This document shows, piece after piece, positions 25,972 to 36,040 of a DNA stretch of 64,000 nucleotides. How positions within the stretch are numbered: the stretch's first letter is position 1; each line of letters opens with the position of its first letter. The position numbers were made by a program, and so were the translations under genes. This DNA comes from Weissella cibaria KACC 11862 (GTDB lineage: Bacteria; Bacillota; Bacilli; Lactobacillales; Lactobacillaceae). The stretch is taken from positions 34,816-98,815 of the forward strand of contig NZ_AEKT01000012.1 in the NCBI RefSeq assembly GCF_000193635.1. Direction: 5' to 3'. Below the pieces are notes generated by a model, which did not search any database, was not told the origin of the DNA, and saw nothing but the letters and a program-made list of their open reading frames with translations.

Positions 25972-27165
25972 ATGAAGTTTATACATGCTGGTGATTTGCA
26001 CCTTGGCAATCCATTTATGGGTTTAACACAGGTTCCAGCTTGGCTGAAGGGAACATTGCAGCAAGCGACTGAAACAGCATTACAACGATTGGTTGACGAT
26101 GCGATTGCTGAAATGGTTGATTTTGTACTATTGCCAGGTGATTTGTTTGATACAACGACACCTGATGCACGGGCCCAATTGACGTTGCGACAAGCATTCG
26201 AAACGTTGCGATCAGCAGGAATTCCAGTCTATCTAGGGTTTGGTAACCACGACTTTGTGGCTAATTGGCAAAATTTGCCTACCTGGCCAGAGAATGTGAC
26301 GGTTTTTCCAGCTGAAACAACGACTGTAACTTTAGTGACGAAAGCGCAAGAACGTGTGGCCATCACCGGTTTTTCTTATACGCAACGGCATATTAATGAC
26401 AACCGTGCCCGTCTTTACCCAGTTAAGCAGGCCAATGTGGATTATCACATTGGTCTGTATCACGGGGCGCTTGGCGAAGATGGCCAGGGTGATTATGCAC
26501 CGTTTACGTTAAGCGACATGCAAGTTAAGCACTATGACTACTGGGCCCTTGGCCACATTCACGTGCGGCAAACATTGCAAGACAAACCATTCATCGGTTA
26601 TTCCGGTAGTATTCAAGGCTTAAATAAAAATGAATCGGGTCCCAAAGGCTATTATTTGGTCACGTCGGAGCAAGGTGAATTGGTGCCGACGTTTACGCCA
26701 GTGGCCCCAGTGATTTGGCAAACAGCTCGTGTCCAGTTAGCATCAGATGCACCGATGGCAATCCAGCATATTCGACAAACACTGCAGAATGATGATGATT
26801 TTCAATTGGTTGAATTATCAGTGACAAGCGAGGACAGTGCGCTGTTGTCGTTGATCATGAATAATCAGTTATTGGCCCAGTTAATCGCTGCATCAACGCC
26901 AACCGATAATTTCTTTGTCTATAACATTAAACTTGTAGCAGCTAACGAGGAAGTGTCATTACCAGCTGTGGACCAACAGTACTGGGCGCAGACGGCTGAT
27001 GATGTATTTAACTATGATATGTTGCAACAGCTTGGTTTAAAACAAGTACAGGATGCGGCAGTATTGCAGGCATTTTTGACGCCAGCGATGTTGGCGGAAC
27101 TAAAGCAAGCCGTTATCGAAAAATTACGTTTAACTGAAATGGGGGTTGCGACTGATGAAGATTAA
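25972..27165 (+). CDS. yhaO: YhaO-type DNA repair metallophosphoesterase (SbcD-like)
   Basis: A 397-residue calcineurin-like phosphoesterase of the SbcD/Mre11 class. Metal-binding motifs in order: FIHAGDLHLG (residues 3-12), LLPGDLFDTT, GFGNHDF (His acid), then GLYHGALG and WALGHIHVRQ. It is expected to act as a nuclease together with the ATPase encoded downstream, processing broken or hairpin DNA ends. The gene order yhaO-yhaN-yhaM is that of B. subtilis. The stop overlaps the yhaN start by 11 bases. Confidence 0.88.
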   Translation: MKFIHAGDLHLGNPFMGLTQVPAWLKGTLQQATETALQRLVDDAIAEMVDFVLLPGDLFDTTTPDARAQLTLRQAFETLRSAGIPVYLGFGNHDFVANWQNLPTWPENVTVFPAETTTVTLVTKAQERVAITGFSYTQRHINDNRARLYPVKQANVDYHIGLYHGALGEDGQGDYAPFTLSDMQVKHYDYWALGHIHVRQTLQDKPFIGYSGSIQGLNKNESGPKGYYLVTSEQGELVPTFTPVAPVIWQTARVQLASDAPMAIQHIRQTLQNDDDFQLVELSVTSEDSALLSLIMNNQLLAQLIAASTPTDNFFVYNIKLVAANEEVSLPAVDQQYWAQTADDVFNYDMLQQLGLKQVQDAAVLQAFLTPAMLAELKQAVIEKLRLTEMGVATDED

Positions 27166-29479
27166 GCAAGCACACATTGTCGGTTTCGGCCAGTGGCGCA
27201 ATCAGACGTTTGATTTTGTGACACAGTTACAAATCATTCAGGGGTTGAACGAATCCGGTAAGACGACCTTACATCAGTTCTTACTGGGGATGCTGTTTGG
27301 TTTCCCGCAAGCTAAGGGTCGCCGTATTAATACGTACGAGCCACTTGAACAGGGACCTTATGGTGGTACCATTACGTTCGATGTAGCGGGAATGGATTAC
27401 GAATTGACACGATTGGGACGTACGCAGACGACAGTTACGTTACGAACGGTTGCGACGGGGCAACAATTTGCGGATGCGGAACAGACGTTAGCAGAATTGC
27501 TGGGACCTGTTGATCGTGACTTATACTTAGCGGTCTTTAGTTTTGATCAGGAAGCATTGGCACAAATTTTTGCCTTACGTCCAGACGAGTTTGCGGAACA
27601 CCTGCGTACGCTAGCAACGCCTGGGTCAGAACAATGGCTCGCGTTGGCTAATCGTTGGGATAAAGAGGCTACGAATGAATTTGGGGCAACTAAGACGGCG
27701 CACCGACCTATCAATGAGGCGTTAACGGCGCTGGCTAACCAGAGAACGGATTTGCAAGCAACAATTGCGAATCGTCCGTCCGTCAACAAATTAGAATCCG
27801 CCTATGAAGCCGCTCGGCAACAAGTTGCCACCTTAACTGAGCGACAAAGTCGGTTGACGGCTGATGCCTCTGAACAGGCTGCGCGTCAGCAGCTAGTGCC
27901 GGTGTATCAACGGTGGCAGCAATTACAACAACAATTAGCACATGCTGACGAACCGTTGGATACGGCGTTGGCGGATGAGTCTGACCGTCTCGAAGCACAA
28001 TTGCGGGTTATGCCGGATGTGCCAACGACCACAACAGTTACCCAAGAGCAACTTAATCAGACCCGTGTCGCGCTTGATGAATTTGCAACGTTGCAACAAC
28101 AGCAACGACAAGCAGCCACGCAACAAGCGCAATTCCAAGATGAACGTGATTCGCTGTTGCAGACGCATCATTGGCAATCTGTGCCAGCTGAATTAACACC
28201 GTTTCAAGTAAAAGCTTTGCAGACTGGTACGGGAACGGCTGTTGCGGCGCAATATCGGCGGGCGGGCATTGGGGCCTTAGCCTTCGGTGTTATATTGCTA
28301 ATTGGCTTGGCAATCGCTGGGCAATTATTAGCGGGAATCGTCTTGTTCATCCTATTGGCCGGAGCCGGCCACGTGCTTTACCGGGTGATGCCAAAGCGGG
28401 TGGCACCGGATGTTACCTTGCCAGCGGGCTACGAGGGCATGACTAATGAACAAATAATTACAGCGCAACCGGACGTTCAAAGACTCCATGGTTTGATTGC
28501 GCGTATTCAAGAATTGATGACGATGCAACAAACGGTGATGCCAGATATGCAACGGGCGGAAGAACGCTTGAATTGGTTAGGGTATCATTTGACGGAATCT
28601 GAATATCGCCAACGGTTAGCGGATGAACAAGCCCAAATGACAACAGCGGGTCAGCAGGCAGTTACTCGGGCACAGTACCAACAACGTCTATTAGAAATTT
28701 ACCAAGCCCTTGATGTGGCTGGCGCTGCTGCCTTGCAAGCTCGTCGTCAGGAGCAACAGGCGATTCTTGCCAAGCAGCAAGAGGCCGATTTGTTGCGTGA
28801 ACAACTGGGGGATGCTGATTTAACTGTTTTGGCAGCGGCGAGTGAATCGGTTGACGACGTTGCGCCATCGGCATTGGCGATGCGGTTGCAGACGGAATTA
28901 GCGGATGCGCAACAACAACTTGCGCGTTTAGACGTGCAACGCCAGCGATTGGCAACTGATACGACAATCGAAGCCCAACAACAAGCGTTAGCAAACCAAG
29001 AGGCCACTGTGATTACTGATATGCAGACGTACTTCACGAATCGTTTAGCGAGTGCGTGGGTGAATCGGGTGTTTAACTTAGCGATTGGTGATCGACTACC
29101 GCAGTTATTGTCGTCAGCAAGTGCGTTATTAGCACGCTTAACGCAAGGGAACTACACGCAAATTTCACAGACGAAGACTTTAATTAAAGTAACACGTCAA
29201 GATGGGGTGATGTTTACCGTGACGCAATTGTCAAAGGGAACAGCTGAACAAGTTTACGTCGCCATGCGCTTGGCATTCGTTAAGTTAGTTGCACCCACGT
29301 TAGCCTTGCCAATTATGATTGATGACGCATTTGTAGACTTTGATACACCGCGACAGGAAACCATGTTGCAGGTACTAGCTGAAATGGCCACAGATGAGCA
29401 ACAAATTTTGTACTTTACGGCACGACGAACAACAGGACACCATATCTTGGATTTGAATGAGCTAAAGGGGGATAAGTAA
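27155..29479 (+). CDS. yhaN: YhaN-type AAA ATPase (SbcC/Rad50-like)
   Basis: A 774-residue Rad50-like ATPase. It has Walker A GLNESGKTTLHQF (about residues 31-43), long glutamine-rich coiled coils, a pair of central hydrophobic segments (FGVILLIGLAIAGQLLAGIV and neighbour, about 370-405), and the C-terminal half with TQLSKGTAEQVYVAMRLAF (signature) and MIDDAFVDFDTPRQE (Walker B/D-loop). The hydrophobic segments are characteristic of YhaN and suggest a membrane link. It is shorter than the 963-residue B. subtilis protein, probably with shorter coiled coils. The start at 27155 is inside the end of yhaO. Partner of YhaO. Confidence 0.85.
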   Translation: MKIKQAHIVGFGQWRNQTFDFVTQLQIIQGLNESGKTTLHQFLLGMLFGFPQAKGRRINTYEPLEQGPYGGTITFDVAGMDYELTRLGRTQTTVTLRTVATGQQFADAEQTLAELLGPVDRDLYLAVFSFDQEALAQIFALRPDEFAEHLRTLATPGSEQWLALANRWDKEATNEFGATKTAHRPINEALTALANQRTDLQATIANRPSVNKLESAYEAARQQVATLTERQSRLTADASEQAARQQLVPVYQRWQQLQQQLAHADEPLDTALADESDRLEAQLRVMPDVPTTTTVTQEQLNQTRVALDEFATLQQQQRQAATQQAQFQDERDSLLQTHHWQSVPAELTPFQVKALQTGTGTAVAAQYRRAGIGALAFGVILLIGLAIAGQLLAGIVLFILLAGAGHVLYRVMPKRVAPDVTLPAGYEGMTNEQIITAQPDVQRLHGLIARIQELMTMQQTVMPDMQRAEERLNWLGYHLTESEYRQRLADEQAQMTTAGQQAVTRAQYQQRLLEIYQALDVAGAAALQARRQEQQAILAKQQEADLLREQLGDADLTVLAAASESVDDVAPSALAMRLQTELADAQQQLARLDVQRQRLATDTTIEAQQQALANQEATVITDMQTYFTNRLASAWVNRVFNLAIGDRLPQLLSSASALLARLTQGNYTQISQTKTLIKVTRQDGVMFTVTQLSKGTAEQVYVAMRLAFVKLVAPTLALPIMIDDAFVDFDTPRQETMLQVLAEMATDEQQILYFTARRTTGHHILDLNELKGDK

Positions 29480-29480
29480 C

Positions 29481-30434
29481 ATGGCAGAAGTGAAACAACT
29501 GCGCGATTATCAAGTTGATGAGCGCATGGACATCTTTGTCCTATTGAAGGAAGTTGATCCACGGGTCACACAACAAGGTAAACGGTATCTGGCTGTCTCT
29601 GTTGCGGATCGGTCGATGGAAATCCGCGGCATGAAGTGGGATGCAACACAAGAAGAGGCGGATACATTGCAAGCCGGCATGGTTATTTTTATGACAGCTG
29701 TTCGGCAAGTGTATCAGGATAAGCCACAACTTAAAATTCTATCAATGCGCCCAACCCGAGTGGGCGAACCGCAAGATCCGAGTGATTTCATGAATGCAGC
29801 GCCAATGAAGGCGAGCGAGATGGAAGAAGAAGTCTCGGCGTTGATTTTCCAAATTACTAACGCGACGTGGCAACGGATTGTGCGCCACTTGTTATCGAAG
29901 TATCATGATGAGTTTTATAAGTACCCAGCAGCTAAGAGCAATCATCACGCCTTTGCTGGCGGACTTGGCTTCCACTCATTGTCGATTGCTCGTTTGGCCC
30001 AAGCGATTGTGAAGCAGTATCCAGGGGTCAATGCTAGTTTGTTATATGCGGGTGCTTTGTTGCACGATTTGGGTAAAGTGATTGAACTAACTGGCCCAAT
30101 TGCAACACAGTATACGACGGCAGGTAACTTAATTGGTCACATTGTCCTGATCGATGAACAGATTGTTTTGGCAGCAAATGAACTCCATCTGGATTTGTAT
30201 AGCGAAGATATGTTGGTGCTACGCCATACTGTGTTAGCTCACCATGGGTTGATGGAGTATGGGTCACCTGTCCGTCCGTTGATTAAGGAAGCGAATATTT
30301 TGCACCAGTTGGATGAATTAGATGCCAATATGCAAAGTTTTGATAACGCGTTAGCCGAAACAGAACCGGGCGAATTTTCACAACGCCAGTGGGCATTAGA
30401 TAACCGAAATGTATACAAACCTGATCTAAAATAA
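29481..30434 (+). CDS. yhaM: 3'-5' exoribonuclease YhaM family
   Basis: A 317-residue protein: N-terminal OB-fold (about 15-100, DIFVLLKEVDPRVTQQGKRY) and C-terminal HD phosphohydrolase domain with HHAFAGGLGFHS and LLYAGALLHDLGKVIE (HD pair). YhaM degrades single-stranded RNA, and DNA less, from the 3' end with Mn2+ and trims transcript ends. It starts two bases after the yhaN stop and closes the yhaO-yhaN-yhaM operon. Confidence 0.92.
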   Translation: MAEVKQLRDYQVDERMDIFVLLKEVDPRVTQQGKRYLAVSVADRSMEIRGMKWDATQEEADTLQAGMVIFMTAVRQVYQDKPQLKILSMRPTRVGEPQDPSDFMNAAPMKASEMEEEVSALIFQITNATWQRIVRHLLSKYHDEFYKYPAAKSNHHAFAGGLGFHSLSIARLAQAIVKQYPGVNASLLYAGALLHDLGKVIELTGPIATQYTTAGNLIGHIVLIDEQIVLAANELHLDLYSEDMLVLRHTVLAHHGLMEYGSPVRPLIKEANILHQLDELDANMQSFDNALAETEPGEFSQRQWALDNRNVYKPDLK

Positions 30435-30438
30435 TGTG

Positions 30439-30472
30439 AAAAGCGTACCTCTTGTGAGACGGTGCGCTTTTT
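30439..30472 (+). terminator. Terminator after yhaM
   Basis: AAAGCGTACC pairs (one G-U) with GGTGCGCTTT, followed by T. Confidence 0.82.
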
Positions 30473-30523
30473 ATTGTGCGTCAAATGTTCCGGCATTGGG
30501 ATATATTAGAAAATTCTTTTCGT

Positions 30524-30561
30524 GGAAAACGTTTGCATTGTGAAAGGTTTTTACATAAAAT
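30524..30561 (+). promoter_or_regulatory. gntK promoter with overlapping cre site
   Basis: TTGCAT (30533-30538), 17-base spacer, TAAAAT (30556-30561) forms a good promoter. GGAAAACGTTTGCA (30524-30537) matches 12 of 14 positions of the cre consensus TGWAANCGNTNWCA and covers the -35 box, so CcpA would block it when preferred sugar is present. Downstream, ACAAGT and GTTTGT around 30564-30586 could hold a GntR-type operator, but no gntR gene is in the window. Confidence 0.65.
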
Positions 30562-30616
30562 AGACAAGTACTATTCATAAGTTTGTGGATTTTTTTGAGA
30601 TACGAGAGGTTTAACA

Positions 30617-32158
30617 ATGGAATACTTGATCGGAGTTGACTTGGGAACAACGTCAACTAAGGCAGTTTTGTTTGACACTGAAGGTCACGTGATTGCCAGT
30701 GCCAACAAGGGTTACAAGTTGTACCGTGATGAGCCAGACATGGCAGAAGAGGACCTAAACGAAATTTGGGAAGCCTTCGTCGACGCAATGACAGAAGTTG
30801 TGCGTGGCGCAAACGGTGGCAAGATTTTGGGTGTGTCATTCAGTTCAGCAATGCACTCATTGATCGCATTTGACGCTGATTGGCAGCCTTTGACACGTGT
30901 TATCACGTGGGCTGACACGCGAGCAGTTAAGTACACGGAAGAGTTGAAGTCAACTGGTTTGGGCCAAGAGATTTACAGCAAGACGGGTACACCAATTCAC
31001 CCAATGGCGCCATTGTCAAAGATGTTGTGGTTGAAGAACGAAAAGCCTGACGTTTACAACAATGCGGCCCACTACTTGGGAATTAAGGAATACTTGTTCC
31101 ACCGTTTGTTCGGTGCTAACAAGATGGACATCTCAATTGCTTCTGGAACAGGTATGTTCAACATCTTCAACTTGGATTGGGATGAGCAAGCACTTGAAGT
31201 GACTGGTATCAAGAAGGAACAAATGCCACAAGCAGTTGAACCTTACGAGATGGAAAAGGGCATGGTTGCCGAATACGCTGCTGTGATGGGCTTGGATATT
31301 GATACGCCATTCATTTACGGTGCCGGTGACGGTCCTTTGTCAAACTTGGGTGTTAACGCTGTGCAACCTGGTGTTGCCGCGGTAACGATTGGTACATCAG
31401 GTGCCATCCGTGTTGTGACTGACGCACCTAAGATTGATCCTAAGGGACGTACATTTACGTATGCTTTGGACAAGGATCACTGGGTTGTCGGTGGACCGGT
31501 TAACAACGGTGGGGATGTCTTCCGTTGGGCCCGCGACAAGATGTTTGACGCTGAGAAGTCAACGGCTGCCTTGATGGGTGTCGATACGTACGATTTGTTG
31601 ACGGAAATCGCGTCAAAGATCCCAGCTGGTGCTGATGGTTTGCTATTCCACCCATACTTGGGTGGTGAGCGTGCCCCAATCTGGGATGCCAACGCCAAGG
31701 GTTCATTCTTTGGTTTGACACACAATCACACGCGTGCTCACATGGTTCGTGCCGTTCTTGAAGGGATTATCTTCAACATCTACATGGTTGCTTTGGCCTT
31801 GGAAGAAGTTGTTGGTGACTTGAAGTCAGTGCAAGCAACTGGTGGTTTTGCCCGTTCAGCTTTGTGGCGTCAAATGACGGCTGATATCTTTGAGCAACCT
31901 GTTACGGTGCCAACGGCCTTTGAGTCAGGTGCTTTGGCTGCGACGGTTATGGCACAAAAGGCTTTGGGAATGGTTGATAGTTTGGATGTTATCGCCGACA
32001 TGGTTGGTGATTCAAACACGTACGCACCAAACCCAGAAAACTACGAAGTTTACCGTGAGTTGACACCAATCTTTATTCGTTTGGCGCGTCAATTGCAAAC
32101 GGAGTACGCAAACATTGCGAACTTCCAACGTAAGCACGTCAAGAAGGAAGACAAGTAA
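30617..32158 (+). CDS. gntK: Gluconokinase (FGGY family)
   Basis: Phosphorylates gluconate to 6-phosphogluconate, which enters the phosphoketolase pathway. It is a 513-residue FGGY carbohydrate kinase. The first ATPase motif IGVDLGTTSTKAVLFD (about residues 5-20), the substrate region FSSAMHSL and the second domain VTIGTSGAIRVV and ATGGFARSALWRQM are as in GntK of Gram-positive bacteria. Strong host codon bias suggests high expression when induced. It is followed by a strong stem-loop and then gluconate permease. Confidence 0.9.
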   Translation: MEYLIGVDLGTTSTKAVLFDTEGHVIASANKGYKLYRDEPDMAEEDLNEIWEAFVDAMTEVVRGANGGKILGVSFSSAMHSLIAFDADWQPLTRVITWADTRAVKYTEELKSTGLGQEIYSKTGTPIHPMAPLSKMLWLKNEKPDVYNNAAHYLGIKEYLFHRLFGANKMDISIASGTGMFNIFNLDWDEQALEVTGIKKEQMPQAVEPYEMEKGMVAEYAAVMGLDIDTPFIYGAGDGPLSNLGVNAVQPGVAAVTIGTSGAIRVVTDAPKIDPKGRTFTYALDKDHWVVGGPVNNGGDVFRWARDKMFDAEKSTAALMGVDTYDLLTEIASKIPAGADGLLFHPYLGGERAPIWDANAKGSFFGLTHNHTRAHMVRAVLEGIIFNIYMVALALEEVVGDLKSVQATGGFARSALWRQMTADIFEQPVTVPTAFESGALAATVMAQKALGMVDSLDVIADMVGDSNTYAPNPENYEVYRELTPIFIRLARQLQTEYANIANFQRKHVKKEDK

Positions 32159-32190
32159 ACTTGTTTTCGACTAAACAGATAAACAATTAA

Positions 32191-32240
32191 AACGTTGCTC
32201 ACAGCACGTGACTTTATGCCCGTGCTGTGAGCGTTTGTTT
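32191..32240 (+). terminator. Stem-loop between gntK and gntP
   Basis: AACGTTGCTCACAGCACG (32191-32208) pairs with CGTGCTGTGAGCGTT (32221-32235) around a 12-base loop. The tail (TGTTTTGAA) is only partly T-rich, so it may be a partial terminator or a processing/stability element that lowers permease expression relative to the kinase. Confidence 0.7.
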
Positions 32241-32281
32241 TGAATGGCATAATTTACCTATTTTAAGGAGTAGTTTAAACG

Positions 32282-33661
32282 ATGGAATTCGTTATGTTGG
32301 CAATTGCAATTTTGATATTGCTTGTCTTGATTGTTAAGTTCAAGTTGAACACGTTCGTATCATTGGTTGTGACGGCGTTTATCTTGGCTTTGTTGTTGGG
32401 TATGAACCCAATGGATGTCCCAAGTGCTGTCTTGGGTGACCAAGGTATGGGTAATATCTTGGGATCAAATGCCGTTATCTTCATCTTCGGTGGTATGATT
32501 GGGCGTTTGGTTGCGGACGCGGGCGGTTCATACCGTATCGCGAAGACGTTGATCAACTGGTTTGGTATCAAGCGTCTACAATGGGCTGTTTTGATTGCCT
32601 CATTTATCATCGGAATTTCAATGATTTTTGGTGTCGGCATGGTTTTGTTGATTCCAATCGTCTTTGCGGTTGCGATTGAGGCTGGTGTGCCATTGCTATA
32701 CCTTGGAATTTCAATGACGGCTGCCTTGTCATCAGCACAAGGCTTCTTGCCTCCACAGCCCGCACCAACAGCCGTTGCAACATCATTGGGTGCTAACATC
32801 GGTTTGACGTTGATTCTTGGGTTGATTGTATCAATCATTACGGCCGTGGTTGCCGGACCTTTGTTCACGAAGTTGGCGCAAAAGTATGCACCAGACGCAT
32901 TCCAATTCAAGACAGAAATTAAGGCTGTCGGTGAAGTTAAGGAATATGATTTGGACAAGACGCCATCATTCTTCTTGTCAGTTATCACGTCAGTTTTCCC
33001 ATTGATCTTTATGATCATTGCGACAGTTTACAAGATGATTTACACAGGTGGTGTGACACCAAAGAACCCAAGCGGTTTTGACAAGGTTATTGAATTCATG
33101 GCAACACCAGCTGTGGCCATGACGATTGCTTTGTTGTTTGCCATCTTCTCAATGGGTGTTTGGCAAAAGAAGTCAGCCAAGGAAATTGGTGACTCATTGA
33201 ATAACGGTATGTCAGCTGTTGCCGGTATCTTGTTGATTGTCGGTGGTGGTGGTGCCTGGCGTGGTGTCTTGGTTACTGGTGGTTTGTCAGATAAGGTTGC
33301 TAGTTTGTTCCAAGCTAACGGCCACATGTCAGCTATCACAGTCATTATTTTCGCTTGGGCAGTTGCTGCAGTGTTGCGTATTTCTGTTGGATCAGCAACG
33401 GTTGCTGGTATGACGGCGGCTGGTATTGTGTTGTCAATCGTGCAATCACAAAACAACCCAACTTTGGCTGTTTTGGTTGCCTTGGCAATCGGTGCTGGAT
33501 CATTGATTGCATCACACGTTAACGACGCTGGCTTCTGGATTTTCCAAGAGTTCTTCGACTTGACGATTAAGCAAACTTTCCAAATCTGGACGGTTTTGGA
33601 AACGATCATTTCCCTTGTTGGTATGGTTGTCATCCTAATCATGGCCATGATTTTGATTTAA
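32282..33661 (+). CDS. gntP: Gluconate permease, GntP family (copy 1)
   Basis: A 459-residue H+-coupled gluconate symporter with about 12-14 transmembrane helices. The family stretch GFLPPQPAPTAVATSLGANI lies at about residues 157-176; near the C-terminus is LIASHVNDAGFWIFQEFFDL. It is next to gntK, so gluconate uptake and phosphorylation are linked. The paralogue at 36041-37543 shares both motifs almost unchanged. It begins directly with a transmembrane segment and lacks the extra N-terminal helix of the second copy. Confidence 0.9.
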   Translation: MEFVMLAIAILILLVLIVKFKLNTFVSLVVTAFILALLLGMNPMDVPSAVLGDQGMGNILGSNAVIFIFGGMIGRLVADAGGSYRIAKTLINWFGIKRLQWAVLIASFIIGISMIFGVGMVLLIPIVFAVAIEAGVPLLYLGISMTAALSSAQGFLPPQPAPTAVATSLGANIGLTLILGLIVSIITAVVAGPLFTKLAQKYAPDAFQFKTEIKAVGEVKEYDLDKTPSFFLSVITSVFPLIFMIIATVYKMIYTGGVTPKNPSGFDKVIEFMATPAVAMTIALLFAIFSMGVWQKKSAKEIGDSLNNGMSAVAGILLIVGGGGAWRGVLVTGGLSDKVASLFQANGHMSAITVIIFAWAVAAVLRISVGSATVAGMTAAGIVLSIVQSQNNPTLAVLVALAIGAGSLIASHVNDAGFWIFQEFFDLTIKQTFQIWTVLETIISLVGMVVILIMAMILI

Positions 33662-33673
33662 TTAGCATTTATT

Positions 33674-33702
33674 AAACCCATCAGTTCGCTGATGGGTTTT
33701 TT
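33674..33702 (+). terminator. Terminator after gntP
   Basis: AAACCCATCAG pairs with CTGATGGGTTT around a TTCG tetraloop, followed by a T run. Confidence 0.92.
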
Positions 33703-33861
33703 GTACGCCAAAATCCTGAAAAATGGCCCTTTTTATTTGTTTTAAATGGGTGATAGTGTCAGACTAATACTTGTAAATTATTAGATATCATTCACTTGCC
33801 TGGTTGCATTGATTAGGAAATGAAATTTTACTGATTTTTTTAAAACAGGAGGCTTATCTCG

Positions 33862-35691
33862 ATGTCAGATAAGAAGATTACTGCCGGTTTGGCAGCATTG
33901 AAGGTTATGGAAGGTTGGGGTATCGATACGATGTACGGTATTCCTTCTGGTACTTTGAGCGGTTTGATGAACGCAATGAGTAACCCTGAAAACAACATTA
34001 AGTTTATTCAAGTAAAGCACGAAGAAGTTGGAAGTATGGCAGCTGCCATGCAATACAAGTTTAGCGGTAAGATGGCGGTTGCTGTCGGATCTGGTGGCCC
34101 TGGTGCCACGCACTTGATTAACGGTTTGTATGATGCTGCAATGGATGCAACGCCGGTTTTGGCCATCTTGGGTTCAAAGCCATCACGTGAGTTGGGAATG
34201 GATTCATTCCAAGAATTGAACCAAAACCCTATGTACAACAACATTGCGGTTTACAACAAGCGTGTTGCGGTACCTGAGCAATTGCCATACATGATTGATG
34301 ATGCCATCCGTACAGCGATTTCAAAGAAGGGTGTTGCCGTTCTTGAAGTGCCTGCTGATTTCGGTTTTGCTGAAATTGATGCCGAGATGAACTACGCTAA
34401 CCCAATTTACTCATCTGGTGACATCTACAAGGAGTACAAGCCTGTTGCACCAGAGGCAGCTGATGTTGACGCAGCCGTTGAAATTTTGAAGAATGCCAAG
34501 CGTCCAGTTATCTACGCTGGTTTCGGTACAATCGGTCACGGTGAACTTGTCCAAGAGTTGTCTCGTAAGTTGAAGGCGCCGGTATTGACGACTGCCAAGA
34601 GTTACGAAGCGTTCGATTATGACTTTGAAGGTTTGATGGGTTCAGCTGGACGTGTTGCTTGGAAGTCAGGAAACGATGTTATCTTCGAAGCAGACACTGT
34701 TTTGTTCATTGGTAACAACTACCCATTCTCACAAGTTGAGAACTTCATGGCTGTTGTAAAGCACTTTATCCAAATCGATAGCAACCCAGCTCGTCTTGGC
34801 CGTCGCCACAAGGCTGACGTTGCGATGTTGGCTGACGCTGGTTTGGCAGTTAAGGCACTTTTGGAGAAGGTTGAACCAGTTGCTGAGTCAGCCTGGTGGA
34901 ACGCTGCTTTGAAGGATGCGCAAAACTGGCGTGACTACATGCACAAGATTGAGACGAAGACGGAAGGCCCATTGGAGGCATACCAAGTCTACAACGCAAT
35001 CAACAAGTATGCTGATGAAGATGCAATCTTCTCAATTGATGTTGGTGACACGACGCAAATGTCAATTCGTCACTTGCACATGACGCCTAAGAACATGTGG
35101 CGTACATCACCATTGTTTGCCACGATGGGTATTGCCATCCCTGGTGGAATTGGTGCAAAGAACGTCTTCCCAGATCGTCAAGTCTTTAACATTGCCGGCG
35201 ACGGTGCCTTTGCGATGACTGATTCAGATATCGTAACGGCTGTTCGTTACAACATGCCAGTTATCAACGTTGTTATGACGAACACGCAATACGGCTTCAT
35301 CAAGGACAAGTACGAGGATACCAACACGTACCGTAACGATGAAATCGTTGACTTTGGTGATGTTGATTATGCTAAGATTGCTGAAGCCCAAGGTGCTGTT
35401 GGTTTGACGGTTAACAGCATTGCTGACATCGATAAGGTGATGCAAGAAGCCGTTGATTACTACAAGCAAGGTCGTGTCGTAGTCGTTGATGCCAAGATCA
35501 CGAAGGAGCGTCCAATTCCTGTCGAAGGTTTGAAGCTCGATCCAGCGCTTGCAACTGAAGAAGAAATCAAGGCCTTTAAGGAGCGCTTTGATGCACAAGA
35601 ACTTGTACCATTCCGTAAGTTCCTTGAAGAAGAGGGACTTAAGTCACAAGTCGTTAAGGTTAACGACGAAGACACGAAGTACAACTTCTAA
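33862..35691 (+). CDS. pox: Pyruvate oxidase (acetyl-phosphate and H2O2 forming)
   Basis: TPP- and FAD-dependent enzyme: pyruvate + phosphate + O2 gives acetyl phosphate, CO2 and H2O2. It is 609 residues, the usual length. The TPP glutamate is in [14 protein letters not shown] (about residues 52-65). The TPP-Mg motif is [12 protein letters not shown] through MTNTQYG (about 444-475, GDG...N). The domain order is TPP-PYR, FAD and TPP-PP. The ribosome site AGGAGG is strong and codon bias extreme. In a heterofermenter it yields extra ATP through acetate kinase in air. Its place between the two gluconate permeases suggests joint carbon control. Acetolactate synthase was considered, but the sequence fits pyruvate oxidase better. 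Confidence 0.92.
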   Translation: MSDKKITAGLAALKVMEGWGIDTMYGIPSGTLSGLMNAMSNPENNIKFIQVKHEEVGSMAAAMQYKFSGKMAVAVGSGGPGATHLINGLYDAAMDATPVLAILGSKPSRELGMDSFQELNQNPMYNNIAVYNKRVAVPEQLPYMIDDAIRTAISKKGVAVLEVPADFGFAEIDAEMNYANPIYSSGDIYKEYKPVAPEAADVDAAVEILKNAKRPVIYAGFGTIGHGELVQELSRKLKAPVLTTAKSYEAFDYDFEGLMGSAGRVAWKSGNDVIFEADTVLFIGNNYPFSQVENFMAVVKHFIQIDSNPARLGRRHKADVAMLADAGLAVKALLEKVEPVAESAWWNAALKDAQNWRDYMHKIETKTEGPLEAYQVYNAINKYADEDAIFSIDVGDTTQMSIRHLHMTPKNMWRTSPLFATMGIAIPGGIGAKNVFPDRQVFNIAGDGAFAMTDSDIVTAVRYNMPVINVVMTNTQYGFIKDKYEDTNTYRNDEIVDFGDVDYAKIAEAQGAVGLTVNSIADIDKVMQEAVDYYKQGRVVVVDAKITKERPIPVEGLKLDPALATEEEIKAFKERFDAQELVPFRKFLEEEGLKSQVVKVNDEDTKYNF

Positions 35692-35711
35692 TTAATTAGT
35701 TCATAAATACG

Positions 35712-35746
35712 AAGCACCTACCATTGTGTGGGTGCTTCTTTTTTTA
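35712..35746 (+). terminator. Terminator after pyruvate oxidase gene
   Basis: GAAGCACC pairs with GGGTGCTTC around the segment TACCATTGTGT, followed by seven T. Confidence 0.88.
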
Positions 35747-35955
35747 GTGCGTGTCGTCCCTGTTGCGGCAGCCGAGTTGTTCTCTGATGGCTGAGATGAC
35801 CAAAGTCGGCTAAGCAGGCAATTAATAAATTGCTGGTCCAAAGCGGTGACCAACAGATACATTCCTAAATGTTGGACAAAAACAGCACACGCAACTGGAA
35901 TACCGTTTATTAAAAAATCCACGAACTTTTTGTGCGCAAACGCTTACTTAGGGTG

Positions 35956-35991
35956 TATACTAGTAAAGTTGGTTTTATGAAAACGATTTCA
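35956..35991 (+). promoter_or_regulatory. Promoter-like -10 and perfect cre site before second gntP
   Basis: TGAAAACGATTTCA (35978-35991) matches all 14 positions of the cre consensus TGWAANCGNTNWCA and is nearly palindromic. A TATACT -10 lies just upstream at about 35956-35961, so the cre site sits in the early transcribed region, a typical place for CcpA repression. A weaker cre-like CGCAAACGCTTACT precedes it (about 35937-35950). The stretch 35747-35935 contains no gene that I can support. Confidence 0.75.
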
Positions 35992-36040
35992 TAAAATTTA
36001 AAGAGATATTTTTTTGAGATTATTTGTAGAGGTGTTTGGA

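Noticed and set aside
35701-35922. Minus-strand open frame of 73 codons between pox and the second gntP
   Set aside because: It starts with GTG without a ribosome site, covers the pox terminator and has no recognisable domain.
35937-35950. First cre-like site before the second gntP
   Set aside because: Three mismatches to the consensus, while a perfect site lies 40 bp downstream; not listed as a separate feature.
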